64,000 nt of DNA from Paludibacterium yongneupense DSM 18731 (GTDB taxonomy: Bacteria > Pseudomonadota > Gammaproteobacteria > Burkholderiales > Chromobacteriaceae): the NCBI RefSeq assembly GCF_000422925.1, contig NZ_AUGZ01000020.1:1-64000 (forward strand). Direction: 5' to 3'. Numbering within the stretch: the first letter of the stretch is position 1; each line of letters begins with the position of its first letter. Shown piece by piece: positions 29,081 to 38,506 of the stretch. A program made the translations under genes and the position numbers. The notes under the pieces are model-generated. The model saw only the letters and a list, made by a program, of their open reading frames with translations, ran no database searches and was not told where the DNA came from.

Positions 29081-30544
29081 ATGGACGACGACGCATTTTC
29101 ACGCGGTAATGACTTGGCGGCGGCCGGGCGTTGCGACGAAGCCGTTGCCGCTTTCACGCTCTGCCTGGAGCGGTCCCCCGACGATTGGCAGGCCATGTGC
29201 AATCGCGGCAACGCCTGGATGCAGCTCAAGCGCTACGACCGTGCGATGGATGACTACATGGCGGCGGCCGCGCTCGCTCCGGACGCGACTTCGGTGAAGA
29301 CCAATCTCGGCGTTTTGCTCAAGGAGCTCGGGCAGCTGGACCTGGCCGCAAAGATGCTGACCGAATCGCTGCAACACGATCCATCCCAGGCCGATGCGTG
29401 GAGCAATCTCGGAGTCGTGCGTCAGTACGGTTTGCGCTACGGCGAAGCGGTCGACTGCCATTTGCGGGCGATCGACATCGCCGGCGCCAGTGTGGCGCGG
29501 CTGAATAACCTGGGCAATGCGCTGTGCTGCGCCTTGCGTCTGGATGAAGCCGTGGCCGCGTATCGAACCGGACTGGAGCTGGAGCCGGCGGACGACAACC
29601 TGCGCTTCAATCTCTCCATCGCTCTGTTCCTGCAGGGTGATTACCACGCCGCCTGGCCCATGTACGAGTCGCGCTGGGGGGCCGTGCTCAAGTCCCGCTA
29701 TTCAGGCCGGCGGTGGCTTGGCGAGCCTCTGGGCGGGCGCCGGCTGCTGCTGTGGTCCGAGCAGGGCCTGGGCGACAGCCTGCAGATGGTCCGTTTTCTG
29801 GCGGCGCTCAGGCTGCGCGAACCGCAGGCCGTTATCCGGCTGGCCTGCCCACGGACGTTCTGGCGGCTGTTTTCCACTCTGCCGGTGCAATGCGTCGAGG
29901 AAGAACAGGCCGATGAGGCTTTCGACCTGCATCTGCCGTTGATGTCCTTGCCGGGCTTGCTGGATGTCGGGATCGAGCAGGTGCCGCAGGCGCCCTATCT
30001 GCATGCCCCGGACGAGGTGGCGGCGAGCATGGCCGCTGCGCTTCCAGCCCGCCGCGACGGTCGTCCGCGGGTCGGACTGGTCTGGGAATCGGGGGCCTGG
30101 GGGGTCGGCATCGCCGATCACGGGCGGCAGAACAAGTCTATTTCTCCGGATATTTTTTCCGCTTTGCTCGATGTCGAAGGCATCGATTTCGTCTCTTTGC
30201 AGTTGGGCGAGCTGCCGCCAAGCCTCCGCGGGCGGCTTGCCGCGCCGGCGATTGGCGATTTTGCGGATACCGCGGCCATCGTCGAGCAGCTTGACCTCGT
30301 CATCAGTGTCGACACATCGGTCGTCCATCTCGCCGGTGCGCTCGGATGCCCGGTCTGGGTTATGATGCGCGCCGAAAGCGCGCCATTTTTCCTGGCTCGG
30401 GGCGAAGATTCGCCCTGGTACCCCAGCATGCGGATTTTGCGGCAGTCGCAAGCCGGCGAATGGCGCGAGTTGCTGGATTCCGCGTGTCGCCGCTTGCTGG
30501 AGTGGCGCACGACGTGGCAAGGTGGCGCCGTCGTTTTGCGGTAA
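29081..30544 (+). CDS. TPR-repeat protein with GT9/heptosyltransferase-like domain
   Basis: A 487-residue protein. Residues 1-200 form about five tetratricopeptide repeats (for example AMCNRGNAWMQLKRYDRAMDDY-type units). The C-terminal half resembles family 9 glycosyltransferases, with VGLVWESGAWG and the donor-binding-like VISVDTSVVHLAGALGCPVWV. Such TPR-GT proteins are common in surface-polysaccharide and flagellin glycosylation loci. The ATG at 29081 has AGGAG 7 bases upstream and starts 2 bp after the ligA stop. Acceptor and donor are unknown. Confidence 0.82.
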   Translation: MDDDAFSRGNDLAAAGRCDEAVAAFTLCLERSPDDWQAMCNRGNAWMQLKRYDRAMDDYMAAAALAPDATSVKTNLGVLLKELGQLDLAAKMLTESLQHDPSQADAWSNLGVVRQYGLRYGEAVDCHLRAIDIAGASVARLNNLGNALCCALRLDEAVAAYRTGLELEPADDNLRFNLSIALFLQGDYHAAWPMYESRWGAVLKSRYSGRRWLGEPLGGRRLLLWSEQGLGDSLQMVRFLAALRLREPQAVIRLACPRTFWRLFSTLPVQCVEEEQADEAFDLHLPLMSLPGLLDVGIEQVPQAPYLHAPDEVAASMAAALPARRDGRPRVGLVWESGAWGVGIADHGRQNKSISPDIFSALLDVEGIDFVSLQLGELPPSLRGRLAAPAIGDFADTAAIVEQLDLVISVDTSVVHLAGALGCPVWVMMRAESAPFFLARGEDSPWYPSMRILRQSQAGEWRELLDSACRRLLEWRTTWQGGAVVLR

Positions 30545-30584
30545 GGTATGCTAGTGTCAATTTGACCAATTACAGGATATTTTC

Positions 30585-31457
30585 ATGAAGAAAATTACCA
30601 AAGCCGTTTTTCCCGTCGCCGGATTGGGGACCCGTTTTCTGCCGGCGACCAAGGCCAGCCCCAAGGAAATGCTGCCGGTCGTGGACAAACCCCTGATCCA
30701 GTATGCGGTCGAAGAGGCTATTGCTGCCGGGATCACCGAATTGATTTTCATCACCGGTCGCAACAAGCGCTCGATCGAAGATCATTTCGACAAGGCCTAC
30801 GAGTTGGAAACCGAGCTGGAAAACAAGAACAAGCAAAAATTGCTGGAACTGGTGCAAGGCATCATCCCGCCGTCGGTCACCTGCGTCTACATTCGCCAGA
30901 CCGAAGCGCTGGGGCTCGGCCATGCGGTTCTGTGCGCGCGTCCCGTCGTCGGCGACGAGGCTTTTGCCGTGATTCTGGCCGATGACCTGATCGATGGCGA
31001 ACCGGGCGCCATGGAGCAGATGGTCCGTCTGTACGAAGAGAGCGCGAACTCGGTGCTGGGCGTGGAGACGGTGGCGCCGGAAGAGACGGGTTCCTATGGC
31101 ATCGTCGAGGTCGAGCTTGGCGAAGACGCTCGCCAGGCAGTGAAAAGCATCGTCGAGAAGCCGCGTCCGGAAGAGGCCCCCTCCAATCTCGCCGTCGTCG
31201 GCCGTTATATCTTGACGCCGCGCATCTTCGAAAAGCTGGTCACCACCGGCGCCGGCGCCGGCGGCGAAATCCAGCTGACCGATGGCATCGCTGCCCTGCT
31301 GAAAGAGGAGACGGTACTTGCCTTGCCGTTCACCGGGGTCCGCTACGACTGCGGCTCCAAGCTCGGTTATTTGAAGGCGACGGTCAGCTATGGGCTTAAA
31401 CACCACGAAGTCGGTGCGGAATTTGAGACATATCTGAACAAGCTGGGTAAAATCTGA
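30585..31457 (+). CDS. galU: UTP-glucose-1-phosphate uridylyltransferase
   Basis: A 290-residue GalU making UDP-glucose from UTP and glucose-1-phosphate. Motifs are [34 protein letters not shown] and SYGIVEV, with the magnesium-binding Asp in ILADDLID. It supplies activated glucose for surface polysaccharides, consistent with the glycosyltransferase genes on both sides. A hairpin follows the stop codon. Confidence 0.95.
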   Translation: MKKITKAVFPVAGLGTRFLPATKASPKEMLPVVDKPLIQYAVEEAIAAGITELIFITGRNKRSIEDHFDKAYELETELENKNKQKLLELVQGIIPPSVTCVYIRQTEALGLGHAVLCARPVVGDEAFAVILADDLIDGEPGAMEQMVRLYEESANSVLGVETVAPEETGSYGIVEVELGEDARQAVKSIVEKPRPEEAPSNLAVVGRYILTPRIFEKLVTTGAGAGGEIQLTDGIAALLKEETVLALPFTGVRYDCGSKLGYLKATVSYGLKHHEVGAEFETYLNKLGKI

Positions 31458-31470
31458 ACCTTTACGTGAA

Positions 31471-31507
31471 GACACTTGGGCGGATAGATGCCTAAGTGTC
31501 GAATTTT
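31471..31507 (+). terminator. Hairpin terminator after galU
   Basis: GACACTTGGGC (31471-31481) pairs with GCCTAAGTGTC (31490-31500), 11 bp with one G-T pair, followed by GAATTTT. This is a likely though imperfect intrinsic terminator between galU and the phosphoribosyltransferase gene. Confidence 0.55.
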
Positions 31508-31528
31508 AAAGGTTTTAAGGAGTCAAAC

Positions 31529-32071
31529 ATGCCTAACATTGCCGAAGCCCGCGGGATTATCAACAGCGCCGATATTCTGTTCACCGCCGAGCAGGTCAGC
31601 GCTGCGGTCGATCGCATGGCTGTGGAAATAACCGCCGAGCTGGGAGAAACCTACCCGCTGGTTTTGTCGGTGATGGGCGGCGCCGTGGTATTCACCGGCC
31701 AGTTGCTGCCGCGTCTGAATTTCCCCCTCGATTTCGATTATGTGCATGTCTCCCGCTACGGCGACAAGACCCACGGCGGCGAGCTGGTGTGGCGTCAGGC
31801 GCCGAAGGAGGACGTGCGCGACCGCGTGGTCCTGGTGCTGGACGACATTCTCGACGAAGGTCATACCATGGCAGCCATTCGCGACAAAGTAATGGAAATG
31901 GGTGCCAAGTCTTTTTATAGCGGTGTATTCGCCAACAAGCTGATCGATCAGGACAAACCGATCAAAGCCGATTTTGTCGGCATGGACGTTCCGAATCGCT
32001 ATGTCTTTGGTTATGGCATGGACGTTCGTGGCGCCTGGCGCAATCTGCCGGCGATCATGGCCTTGAAATAA
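31529..32071 (+). CDS. Hypoxanthine-guanine phosphoribosyltransferase
   Basis: A 180-residue purine salvage enzyme. The PRPP-binding motif VLVLDDILDEGHTMAAI is complete, and VMGGAVVFTGQLLPRL and the C-terminal FVGMDVPNRYVFGYGMD are typical of Hpt-type enzymes. The ATG at 31529 has TTAAGGAG upstream. It is followed by a nucleoside phosphorylase gene, so both act in purine salvage. Confidence 0.92.
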   Translation: MPNIAEARGIINSADILFTAEQVSAAVDRMAVEITAELGETYPLVLSVMGGAVVFTGQLLPRLNFPLDFDYVHVSRYGDKTHGGELVWRQAPKEDVRDRVVLVLDDILDEGHTMAAIRDKVMEMGAKSFYSGVFANKLIDQDKPIKADFVGMDVPNRYVFGYGMDVRGAWRNLPAIMALK

Positions 32072-32083
32072 CGGTTTTGTCTC

Positions 32084-32102
32084 CGGCGGGGCCCTCCCGC
32101 CG
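32084..32102 (+). terminator. Strong GC hairpin after the phosphoribosyltransferase gene
   Basis: CGGCGGG (32084-32090) pairs perfectly with CCCGCCG (32096-32102) with a 5-base loop. There is no T-tract, so termination would need assistance; it separates the gene from the next, which has its own AT-rich promoter-like sequence (ACTATAAGT). Confidence 0.4.
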
Positions 32103-32165
32103 CTTACTATAAGTAGGTGAATTAAGCCATAATGGCCGGCATAACGTCATAAACAAGGATCGTTG

Positions 32166-32912
32166 ATGCTGGCCATTATCGGTGGTAGCGGGCTCGCCCA
32201 CTTACCCATTCTCGATGTGACTCACCGGCAGGTGGTGCGAACGCCCTTCGGTGATCCTTCCTGTGCCTTGACCTTCGGCCGTATCAACGGCCAGCATGTG
32301 GTGTTCATTGCGCGCCACGGCTACGGACATTCCCTGGCTCCCCACGAAATCAATTACCGCGCCAATATCTGGGCTCTGAAAGAGCATAATGTCAAAGGTA
32401 TTCTGGCCGTCGGTACGGCGGGTGGCATCCGATCCGACCTCGGCCCCGGTGCGCTGGCGATTCCCGATAATCTGATCGATTATACTTGGGGCCGCAAACA
32501 TACTTATTTCGAAGGTCTGGACAAACCGGTCGTCCATGTCGACTTTACTCAACCCTACAGCGCGGCCCTGCGCGCGCGTTTGCTGGCCGGCGCGGCATCG
32601 GCCGGCGTGCGGGTGGCCGACGGCGGCGTCTACGCGTGCACGCAGGGACCCAGGCTGGAAAGTTCGGCCGAAATCAGGCGCTATGAGCGCGATGGTGCCG
32701 ATCTGGTCGGCATGACCGGCATGCCGGAAGCCGTCCTCGCTCGGGAGCTGGAATTGCCGTATGCCATGCTGGCAGTGGTTTCCAATTGGGCGGCCGGCTG
32801 CGCCGACAGTTCCGCGCAGGTGGACTTCACGGCAGCAAGTTCGCGGCTTGAACAATCGATGCAATCCGTCGAACGCATTCTTGAACGTGCGGTGGCAGTC
32901 CGCTCCGCCTGA
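32166..32912 (+). CDS. S-methyl-5'-thioinosine / 5'-methylthioadenosine phosphorylase
   Basis: A 248-residue phosphorylase of the MTAP/PNP-2 family. Motifs are IIGGSGL, phosphate-binding [31 protein letters not shown] and [10 protein letters not shown]. Gene length and sequence style fit the pseudomonad-type enzyme that cleaves methylthioinosine, but a methylthioadenosine preference cannot be excluded. The ATG at 32166 follows AAGGATCGTTG; a TTG lies one codon upstream. Context: purine salvage with the preceding gene. Confidence 0.88.
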   Translation: MLAIIGGSGLAHLPILDVTHRQVVRTPFGDPSCALTFGRINGQHVVFIARHGYGHSLAPHEINYRANIWALKEHNVKGILAVGTAGGIRSDLGPGALAIPDNLIDYTWGRKHTYFEGLDKPVVHVDFTQPYSAALRARLLAGAASAGVRVADGGVYACTQGPRLESSAEIRRYERDGADLVGMTGMPEAVLARELELPYAMLAVVSNWAAGCADSSAQVDFTAASSRLEQSMQSVERILERAVAVRSA

Positions 32913-32944
32913 GGCGGAGAGCGGGGCGACACGAGGAGGACGTG

Positions 32945-33718
32945 ATGAAAGCCGTGATTTTGGCCGGGGGGCTCGGCACGCGTATCAGCGAAGAGACGCA
33001 CTTGAAGCCCAAACCCATGATAGAGGTCGGCGGCAAGCCTATCCTGTGGCATATCATGAAGATCTATTCGGGGTTCGGTATCAACGACTTCGTGGTCTGC
33101 TGCGGCTACAAGGGATATGTCATCAAGGAGTACTTTGCCAATTATTTCCTGCATATGTCGGATGTCACCTTCGATATGGAATCCAACAGCATGCAGGTCC
33201 ATCATCGCCATACCGAGCCGTGGAAAGTCACCCTGGTCGACACCGGAGCCGATACCCTGACCGGTGGGCGTCTCAAACGGGTCGGCGAGTTCCTGGCCGG
33301 TGAAGAGGCGTTCTGCTTCACTTACGGCGACGGCGTTTCGGACGTGGATATTGGCCGGCAGCTCGAATTTCATCGTGCCCACGGCAAGCTCGCGACTTTG
33401 ACCGCGGTGCAGCCACCCGGCCGTTTCGGTTCGGTCGATGTCGATGGCGACCGCGTGCATGCGTTCGTCGAAAAGCCACAGGGCGACGGCGCCTGGATCA
33501 ATGGCGGCTTCTTCGTACTGTCGCCGAAAGTGCTCGATTATATCGCGGCCGACGACACGGCCTGGGAGTCGGGGCCGCTGGCTGCGCTGGCCGCCGCCAA
33601 CGAGTTGATGGCTTTCCGGCACCACGGATTCTGGCAACCGATGGATACCCTGCGCGACAAGAATTATCTGGAACAACTCTGGGCCGATGGACTGGCTCCA
33701 TGGAAGCGGTGGGAATAG
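32945..33718 (+). CDS. rfbF: Glucose-1-phosphate cytidylyltransferase
   Basis: A 257-residue nucleotidyltransferase making CDP-glucose. It has the family N-terminus [20 protein letters not shown], then [20 protein letters not shown] and the [12 protein letters not shown] active-site region. It opens a tightly packed sugar cassette (the next gene starts 3 bp later). In known pathways CDP-glucose is then dehydrated by a 4,6-dehydratase (RfbG), but no gene with that family's typical sequence is seen here. A GAGGAGG site precedes the ATG. Confidence 0.93.
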   Translation: MKAVILAGGLGTRISEETHLKPKPMIEVGGKPILWHIMKIYSGFGINDFVVCCGYKGYVIKEYFANYFLHMSDVTFDMESNSMQVHHRHTEPWKVTLVDTGADTLTGGRLKRVGEFLAGEEAFCFTYGDGVSDVDIGRQLEFHRAHGKLATLTAVQPPGRFGSVDVDGDRVHAFVEKPQGDGAWINGGFFVLSPKVLDYIAADDTAWESGPLAALAAANELMAFRHHGFWQPMDTLRDKNYLEQLWADGLAPWKRWE

Positions 33719-33721
33719 ATC

Positions 33722-34774
33722 ATGCACATACTGATTACCGGGCATCAGGGTTATGTCGGCCCCCGCGTGATAGCCGAACTGCGCGCGCGCTGGCCGCATT
33801 GCCGTCTGACCGGGGTGGATGCCGGCTGGTTCGCTCATCGCCTGGCCCCTTGCACCACGCATGTCCCCGAAATCGGTCTCGATGCGAGCCGCTATAAGGA
33901 TGTGCGCGATCTGGACGCCGCCGACCTGGCCGGCGTCGATGCCGTGGTGCACCTGGCGGCCGTATCCAATGATCCGATGGGAAACCGCTTCGAAGCGGTG
34001 ACCGATGCCATCAATCATCGCGCTTCACTCCGGCTGGCGCGCCTGGCGCGCGATGCCGGCGTGGCGCGTTTTGTGTTTGCTTCCAGTTGCAGTGTCTACG
34101 GACAGACCGAAGGGGCGGCGCGCAAGGAGAGCGATGAGCTCAATCCGCTGACCGCGTATGCGCGTTCCAAAGTGGATACCGAGCGCGGCCTGGCTGCGCT
34201 GGCGGCCCCCGGTTTTACCGTCACCGCCTTGCGTTTCGCCACCGCCTGCGGCTTTAGCGCGCGCCCGCGCTGCGATCTGGTGCTTAACGATTTTGTGTTC
34301 GGCGCGCTCGCCCGCGGCCGCGTCGAGGTGCTCAGTGACGGCACGCCATGGCGCCCGCTGATCGAAGTGCGGGATATGGCGCGCGCGATCGCCTGGGGGT
34401 GTTGCCGCGACGCAGATGGCGATGACTTTCTGGCCGTCAATGCCGGCAGCGATGGCTGGAATTATCAGGTGCGCGAGCTGGCGCAGGCTGTGGTCGCGCG
34501 ATTGCCGGGCGTCGAGTTGGCTATCGATCCCAACGGGCAGCCCGACAAGCGCTCCTACCGTGTCGATTTTTCGCTGTTCGCGCGGCTGGCACCCGATTTT
34601 CAGCCCCGTATCGGCCTGGACGAGGCTATCGACACGCTGGTGCAGGGGTTCGCTGGCGTCGGGCACACCCAGGCGCTCGACAAATCACTGTTCGTCCGTC
34701 TGCATACCTTGACGGGGCATCTTGCGAGTGGCCGACTGGATGCCGATTTGCGTTGGCTCGACCTGGCGTCATGA
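33722..34774 (+). CDS. NAD-dependent epimerase/dehydratase (SDR superfamily)
   Basis: A 350-residue extended short-chain dehydrogenase. The Rossmann motif GHQGYVG is at the N-terminus, VVHLAAVSNDP follows, and the catalytic SSCSVYG and YARSK supply Ser and Tyr-x3-Lys. The substrate is a nucleotide-activated hexose, probably the CDP-linked product of the preceding rfbF. Whether it acts as dehydratase, epimerase or reductase cannot be read from sequence. The last 4 bp overlap the next gene (ATGA), so translation is coupled. Confidence 0.85.
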   Translation: MHILITGHQGYVGPRVIAELRARWPHCRLTGVDAGWFAHRLAPCTTHVPEIGLDASRYKDVRDLDAADLAGVDAVVHLAAVSNDPMGNRFEAVTDAINHRASLRLARLARDAGVARFVFASSCSVYGQTEGAARKESDELNPLTAYARSKVDTERGLAALAAPGFTVTALRFATACGFSARPRCDLVLNDFVFGALARGRVEVLSDGTPWRPLIEVRDMARAIAWGCCRDADGDDFLAVNAGSDGWNYQVRELAQAVVARLPGVELAIDPNGQPDKRSYRVDFSLFARLAPDFQPRIGLDEAIDTLVQGFAGVGHTQALDKSLFVRLHTLTGHLASGRLDADLRWLDLAS

Positions 34775-35334
34775 GCGCCCGCTTCGAACTCGCCCCAACG
34801 CCGCTGGCCGGTTTGTCGCTGTGCCGACGCCGGCCGCTGGCCGACGAACGCGGCGAGTTCGAACGGCTTTTCTGCGCCGAAGAATTGGCGGCGGCCGGTT
34901 TCAGCGCGGGGGCGGTGCAGGTCAATCGCTCGCTGACACGGCGGGTTGGCGCGGTTCGCGGCTTGCACTTCCAGTATCCGCCTCATGCCGAATTCAAGTT
35001 GGTGACGTGCCTGTCGGGCCGGGTGTTCGACGTCGCCGTCGATGTGCGCCGCGATTCGCCGACTTTTCTGCGCTATATCGGGATCGAACTGCTTGCCGGC
35101 CGTCCGGAAAGCCTGCTGCTGCCGCCGGGGTTTGCACATGGCTTCCAGGCACTGGAAGAGAACAGTGTGTTGCTGTATTGCCATTCCACCGCGTATGCGC
35201 CGGGAGCCGAGGGCGGCATTCACGCCGAAGATCCGCGTTTGGCGATTCCTTGGCCGCTGCCGGTGGCGCAGTTGTCGCCGCGCGATGCGGGCTTCGCCTG
35301 GCTGGCCCAGGATTTTGACGGAGTTGCCCTATGA
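34771..35334 (+). CDS. dTDP-4-dehydrorhamnose 3,5-epimerase-like sugar epimerase
   Basis: A 187-residue RfbC-family cupin. The catalytic histidine is in VRGLHFQYPP and the second-half motif LLLPPGFAHGFQALEE is typical. It epimerises C3 and/or C5 of a 4-keto-6-deoxy sugar. Here the substrate is likely CDP-linked rather than dTDP-linked, because rfbF heads the operon. It overlaps both neighbours by 4 bp. Confidence 0.88.
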   Translation: MSARFELAPTPLAGLSLCRRRPLADERGEFERLFCAEELAAAGFSAGAVQVNRSLTRRVGAVRGLHFQYPPHAEFKLVTCLSGRVFDVAVDVRRDSPTFLRYIGIELLAGRPESLLLPPGFAHGFQALEENSVLLYCHSTAYAPGAEGGIHAEDPRLAIPWPLPVAQLSPRDAGFAWLAQDFDGVAL

Positions 35335-36554
35335 AATGCCGCCAGTGCGGACAGTCGTTCGATCAATGCGTGCTCGACCTGGGGGCGCATCCCCCGTCCA
35401 ACGCCTATCTGACGGAACAAGGCTTGCGCCAGCCGGAACGACGCTACCCCTTGCGTCTGATGGTGTGCCCGCATTGCTGGCTGGCGCAGGTCGAAGATGC
35501 GACCGCTGCCGAAGAGCTGTTTGGCGCCGACTACGCGTATTTCAGCTCCTTTTCGACGTCATGGCTGGCTCATGCCGCCGCCTGCGTCGAGAGTGCGGTG
35601 CAGCGTTTCGCACTCGGTGCCGACAGCCTGGTGGTCGAAGTGGCCGCCAATGACGGCTATCTATTGCAGTATGTCGCCGAACGTGGCGTTCCCCATTACG
35701 GAATCGAGCCCACGGCCGCGGCCGCCGCGGCGGCGCGTGCGCGTGGCATCGACGTGGTGGGCGAGTTTTTCGGTGCCGCGCTGGCCGCGCGACTGCGGGC
35801 CGAGCGCGGCGGCGCCGACTGGATCGTGGCCAACAATGTGCTCGCGCATGTGCCCGACCTCAACGATTTCGTTGCCGGCTTCGCGTGTCTGGTGAAGGAG
35901 AGCGGGGTCATCAGCTTCGAATTCCAATACCTGCCTGAGCTGGTCGGGCAAAATCAGTTCGATACGATTTATCACGAGCATTTTTCCTATCTCAGTCTGT
36001 TGAGTGTCGAACCGCTGCTCGCCCGTCACGGGCTTGCCGCCTTCGATGTCGAACGCTTGAGCACGCATGGCGGCAGCCTGCGACTGTGGGTGGCGCCCGC
36101 CGTCGTCCGGCGCGGCGATTCGCCGGCGCTGTCGGCCTTGCGTGCAGAGGAGGCCCGCGCGGGGCTGGCCGGGCTGGACTTCTACCGCCAGATGGGCCGA
36201 CGCGCCGAACGCGCGGCGGTAGCCGTGCTCGGGTTTCTGGCCGACGCGGCGCGAGCCGGCAAAACGACGGTTGCCTACGGCGCCGCCGCCAAGGGCAATA
36301 CCCTGCTCAACTTCGCCGGGGTCACGAGCCTGTTGCTGCCCTATGTCGTCGACCGCAACCCGCATAAGCAGGGGCAGGCCATGCCCGGAAGCCGCATCCC
36401 CATCGTCGATGAGTCCCGTATTCGTGCCACGCGCCCCGAGTACGTATTGATCTTGCCGTGGAATCTGCGAGCCGAGATCGAGCAGCAACTGGCCTATATC
36501 CGCGAGTGGGGAGGGCGCTTCGTGATTCCCATCCCCGAACTGGTCATCGAATGA
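35331..36554 (+). CDS. Sugar C-methyltransferase (SAM-dependent)
   Basis: A 407-residue class I methyltransferase of the sugar C-methyltransferase type. The N-terminus is a zinc-binding domain (CRQCGQ at residues 3-8, VCPHCW at about 44). The SAM-binding core has VVEVAANDGYLLQY, and the C-terminal domain has YGAAAKGNTLLNF and VDRNPHKQGQAMPGS. Relatives (TylC3-like) C-methylate 4-keto deoxysugars at C3. This predicts a branched, methylated deoxyhexose as product of the cassette. Overlaps of 4 bp exist on both sides. Confidence 0.9.
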   Translation: MKCRQCGQSFDQCVLDLGAHPPSNAYLTEQGLRQPERRYPLRLMVCPHCWLAQVEDATAAEELFGADYAYFSSFSTSWLAHAAACVESAVQRFALGADSLVVEVAANDGYLLQYVAERGVPHYGIEPTAAAAAAARARGIDVVGEFFGAALAARLRAERGGADWIVANNVLAHVPDLNDFVAGFACLVKESGVISFEFQYLPELVGQNQFDTIYHEHFSYLSLLSVEPLLARHGLAAFDVERLSTHGGSLRLWVAPAVVRRGDSPALSALRAEEARAGLAGLDFYRQMGRRAERAAVAVLGFLADAARAGKTTVAYGAAAKGNTLLNFAGVTSLLLPYVVDRNPHKQGQAMPGSRIPIVDESRIRATRPEYVLILPWNLRAEIEQQLAYIREWGGRFVIPIPELVIE

Positions 36555-37408
36555 GCGCGCAACGCATTGCCGTGACCGGCGCCGCCGGTTTTCTCGGCCA
36601 GCATATACTGCGAGCCCTCGTCGCGCGCGGGGCGAGGCCGCTGGCGTGCTGCCGCAGCCGGGCCGCTGCCGCGCAACTGGCGGCGTGGTGCGACGTGATG
36701 GTGTGCGATCTGAGCCAGCCGGATGCGTGCGATCTTGCCGCGCTCGGCCACCCGGATACCGTATTGCACCTGGCTTGGGAAGGATTGCCCGACTATCACG
36801 GTATGCATCATATCGAGCAGATGCAGCGCTGGCATTACCCCTGGCTGGCCGGTCTGGTGCGTGCCGGGCTGCCGCGCTTGCTGGTGGCCGGTACCTGCAT
36901 GGAATACGGGCGCCCGTCCGGCGCGGTGAGCGAATCGCTGCCGGCCCTGCCGGTCACCGCCTACGGAACGGCCAAGCTGGGCTTGCTGCAGGCTCTCGAG
37001 TGTTTGCAGCGGGAGACACCGTTCGCGCTCGGTTGGCTGCGGCTGTTCTATACCTGGGGCGAGGGCCAGGCGCCGAACGCGCTGTACAGCCAGTTCCGGC
37101 GCGCGAGCGAGGAGGGCGCCGGGCGCTTCCCCATGTCGGCCGGCGAGCAGCTGCGCGATTATCTGCCGGTGACGGCGCTGGCAGACTATCTGGCGCGCCT
37201 GGCGCTGAGTTCGCGCGAGCCGGGCGTGATGAATGTCTGTTCCGGCGCCCCGATCTCGGTGCGCCGGCTGGTCGAGGGCTGGAACGCCGCGTTGCCGTTT
37301 CCGCTGTCGCTGGATCTCGGGCGGTTTCCTTACCCTGAATACGAAGCGCTGGCGTTCTGGGGCGACCCGCAACGGCTGCAGACTTTCCTGGCCGACGAAG
37401 AGGTCTGA
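36551..37408 (+). CDS. NAD-dependent epimerase/dehydratase or 4-ketoreductase
   Basis: A 285-residue SDR protein with GAAGFLG, TVLHLAWEGLPDYHG and the catalytic Tyr/Lys in AYGTAKLGLLQAL. Its position as last sugar-modifying gene after the C-methyltransferase suggests a ketoreductase that finishes the deoxysugar, but this is inferred. The ATG at 36551 overlaps the preceding stop by 4 bp; the 93-base in-frame extension upstream is not family-like. Confidence 0.85.
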   Translation: MSAQRIAVTGAAGFLGQHILRALVARGARPLACCRSRAAAAQLAAWCDVMVCDLSQPDACDLAALGHPDTVLHLAWEGLPDYHGMHHIEQMQRWHYPWLAGLVRAGLPRLLVAGTCMEYGRPSGAVSESLPALPVTAYGTAKLGLLQALECLQRETPFALGWLRLFYTWGEGQAPNALYSQFRRASEEGAGRFPMSAGEQLRDYLPVTALADYLARLALSSREPGVMNVCSGAPISVRRLVEGWNAALPFPLSLDLGRFPYPEYEALAFWGDPQRLQTFLADEEV

Positions 37409-37498
37409 AACGGTGAGTTCCGGATTCGTGCCCGCCCCGTCCTTCGCCACCGCTCTCTCCTACCTTGTCCGGCCTGAGGCCATTGGAGCATCACTATC

Positions 37499-38467
37499 AT
37501 GCTGACTATCGGAATGCCGGTTTATAACGAAGGAAAGTTCATCGCGGCGGCGATCACGGCGTTGCAGCAGCAAAGTTACACTGACTTCCGCCTGATTGTT
37601 TCGGACAATGCCTCCAGCGACGACACCGCCACCATCGCCGAGAGCTTTGCCGCGCAGGACCCGCGCATCCAGGTCGTGCGCCAGGCACGGAATATCGGCG
37701 CCTTCGGCAATTTTCAGGCTGTAGTCGACCGGGTCGATACGCCGTATTTCATGTTCGCTGCAGGGCACGATTTATGGGATCCCGAATTCGCCGCCAAATG
37801 TCTGGCGGCGCTGGAGGCCAATCCCGGTGCCGCGCTCGCCTATCCGGGGGCGCTTTGGTTCAACAACCAGATGCAGCTGACGCGGCGGATTCCGGGCTGC
37901 TTCGATACGCGCGGCATGGCGGCGCTGTCGCGGCTGCAAGTGACGATGTGGGGTCTGGTGTTTGCCTACCAGTTCTATGGCATCTATCGCACGCAGATCC
38001 TCAAGGGACTTGATCTGTCCAAGGTGACGATAGGCCGCGATCACATCATCTTGTGCGAAGCCGCGCTGCGCGGCGAATTTGTCTATGTGCCCGAAGACTT
38101 GCTGTTTCTGCGTCAAGGCGATGATTTCAACGATGCCGATGCCTATCTGTCCAAGATCAGTCCGGATGAAGACAGGGCGGAAAAGCGCGAGCTGGCGATA
38201 GCCAAATACTGCAAACAGATCCTGGAGTATATCCAGTCGATCGAGCTGTTTTTCGAACCGTCGCTCGAACGCGAGCTTGCCGTCGCATCGGTACTGCACT
38301 GCTGCCTGCTGCGTTATTCGAACACCCTGGGCATGCATGGCGAGACACTGGAGGTGATGCGGGCGCTACCCGCCTTCGATCGCTATTTCGAGGCCCTGCC
38401 GGCTTTGAACCAGACTCTGCATGCGACGCTCGATGCCCATGCCGCTGGCGAACCCCGCGCCGACTGA
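37499..38467 (+). CDS. Family 2 glycosyltransferase
   Basis: A 322-residue GT-A glycosyltransferase. The N-terminus LTIGMPVYNEGKFIAAAI and LIVSDNASSDDTATIAE are typical of GT2. The usual DXD region is replaced by FMFAAGHDLWDPEF, with the acidic HD pair in its place. It likely transfers a sugar in the same pathway as the flanking cassette and the giant transferase. GGAG lies 11 bases before the ATG. Confidence 0.87.
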   Translation: MLTIGMPVYNEGKFIAAAITALQQQSYTDFRLIVSDNASSDDTATIAESFAAQDPRIQVVRQARNIGAFGNFQAVVDRVDTPYFMFAAGHDLWDPEFAAKCLAALEANPGAALAYPGALWFNNQMQLTRRIPGCFDTRGMAALSRLQVTMWGLVFAYQFYGIYRTQILKGLDLSKVTIGRDHIILCEAALRGEFVYVPEDLLFLRQGDDFNDADAYLSKISPDEDRAEKRELAIAKYCKQILEYIQSIELFFEPSLERELAVASVLHCCLLRYSNTLGMHGETLEVMRALPAFDRYFEALPALNQTLHATLDAHAAGEPRAD

Positions 38468-38506
38468 AGCCGGCTGCGCCATCTTACCGAATATCGAGAC
38501 CCGATC

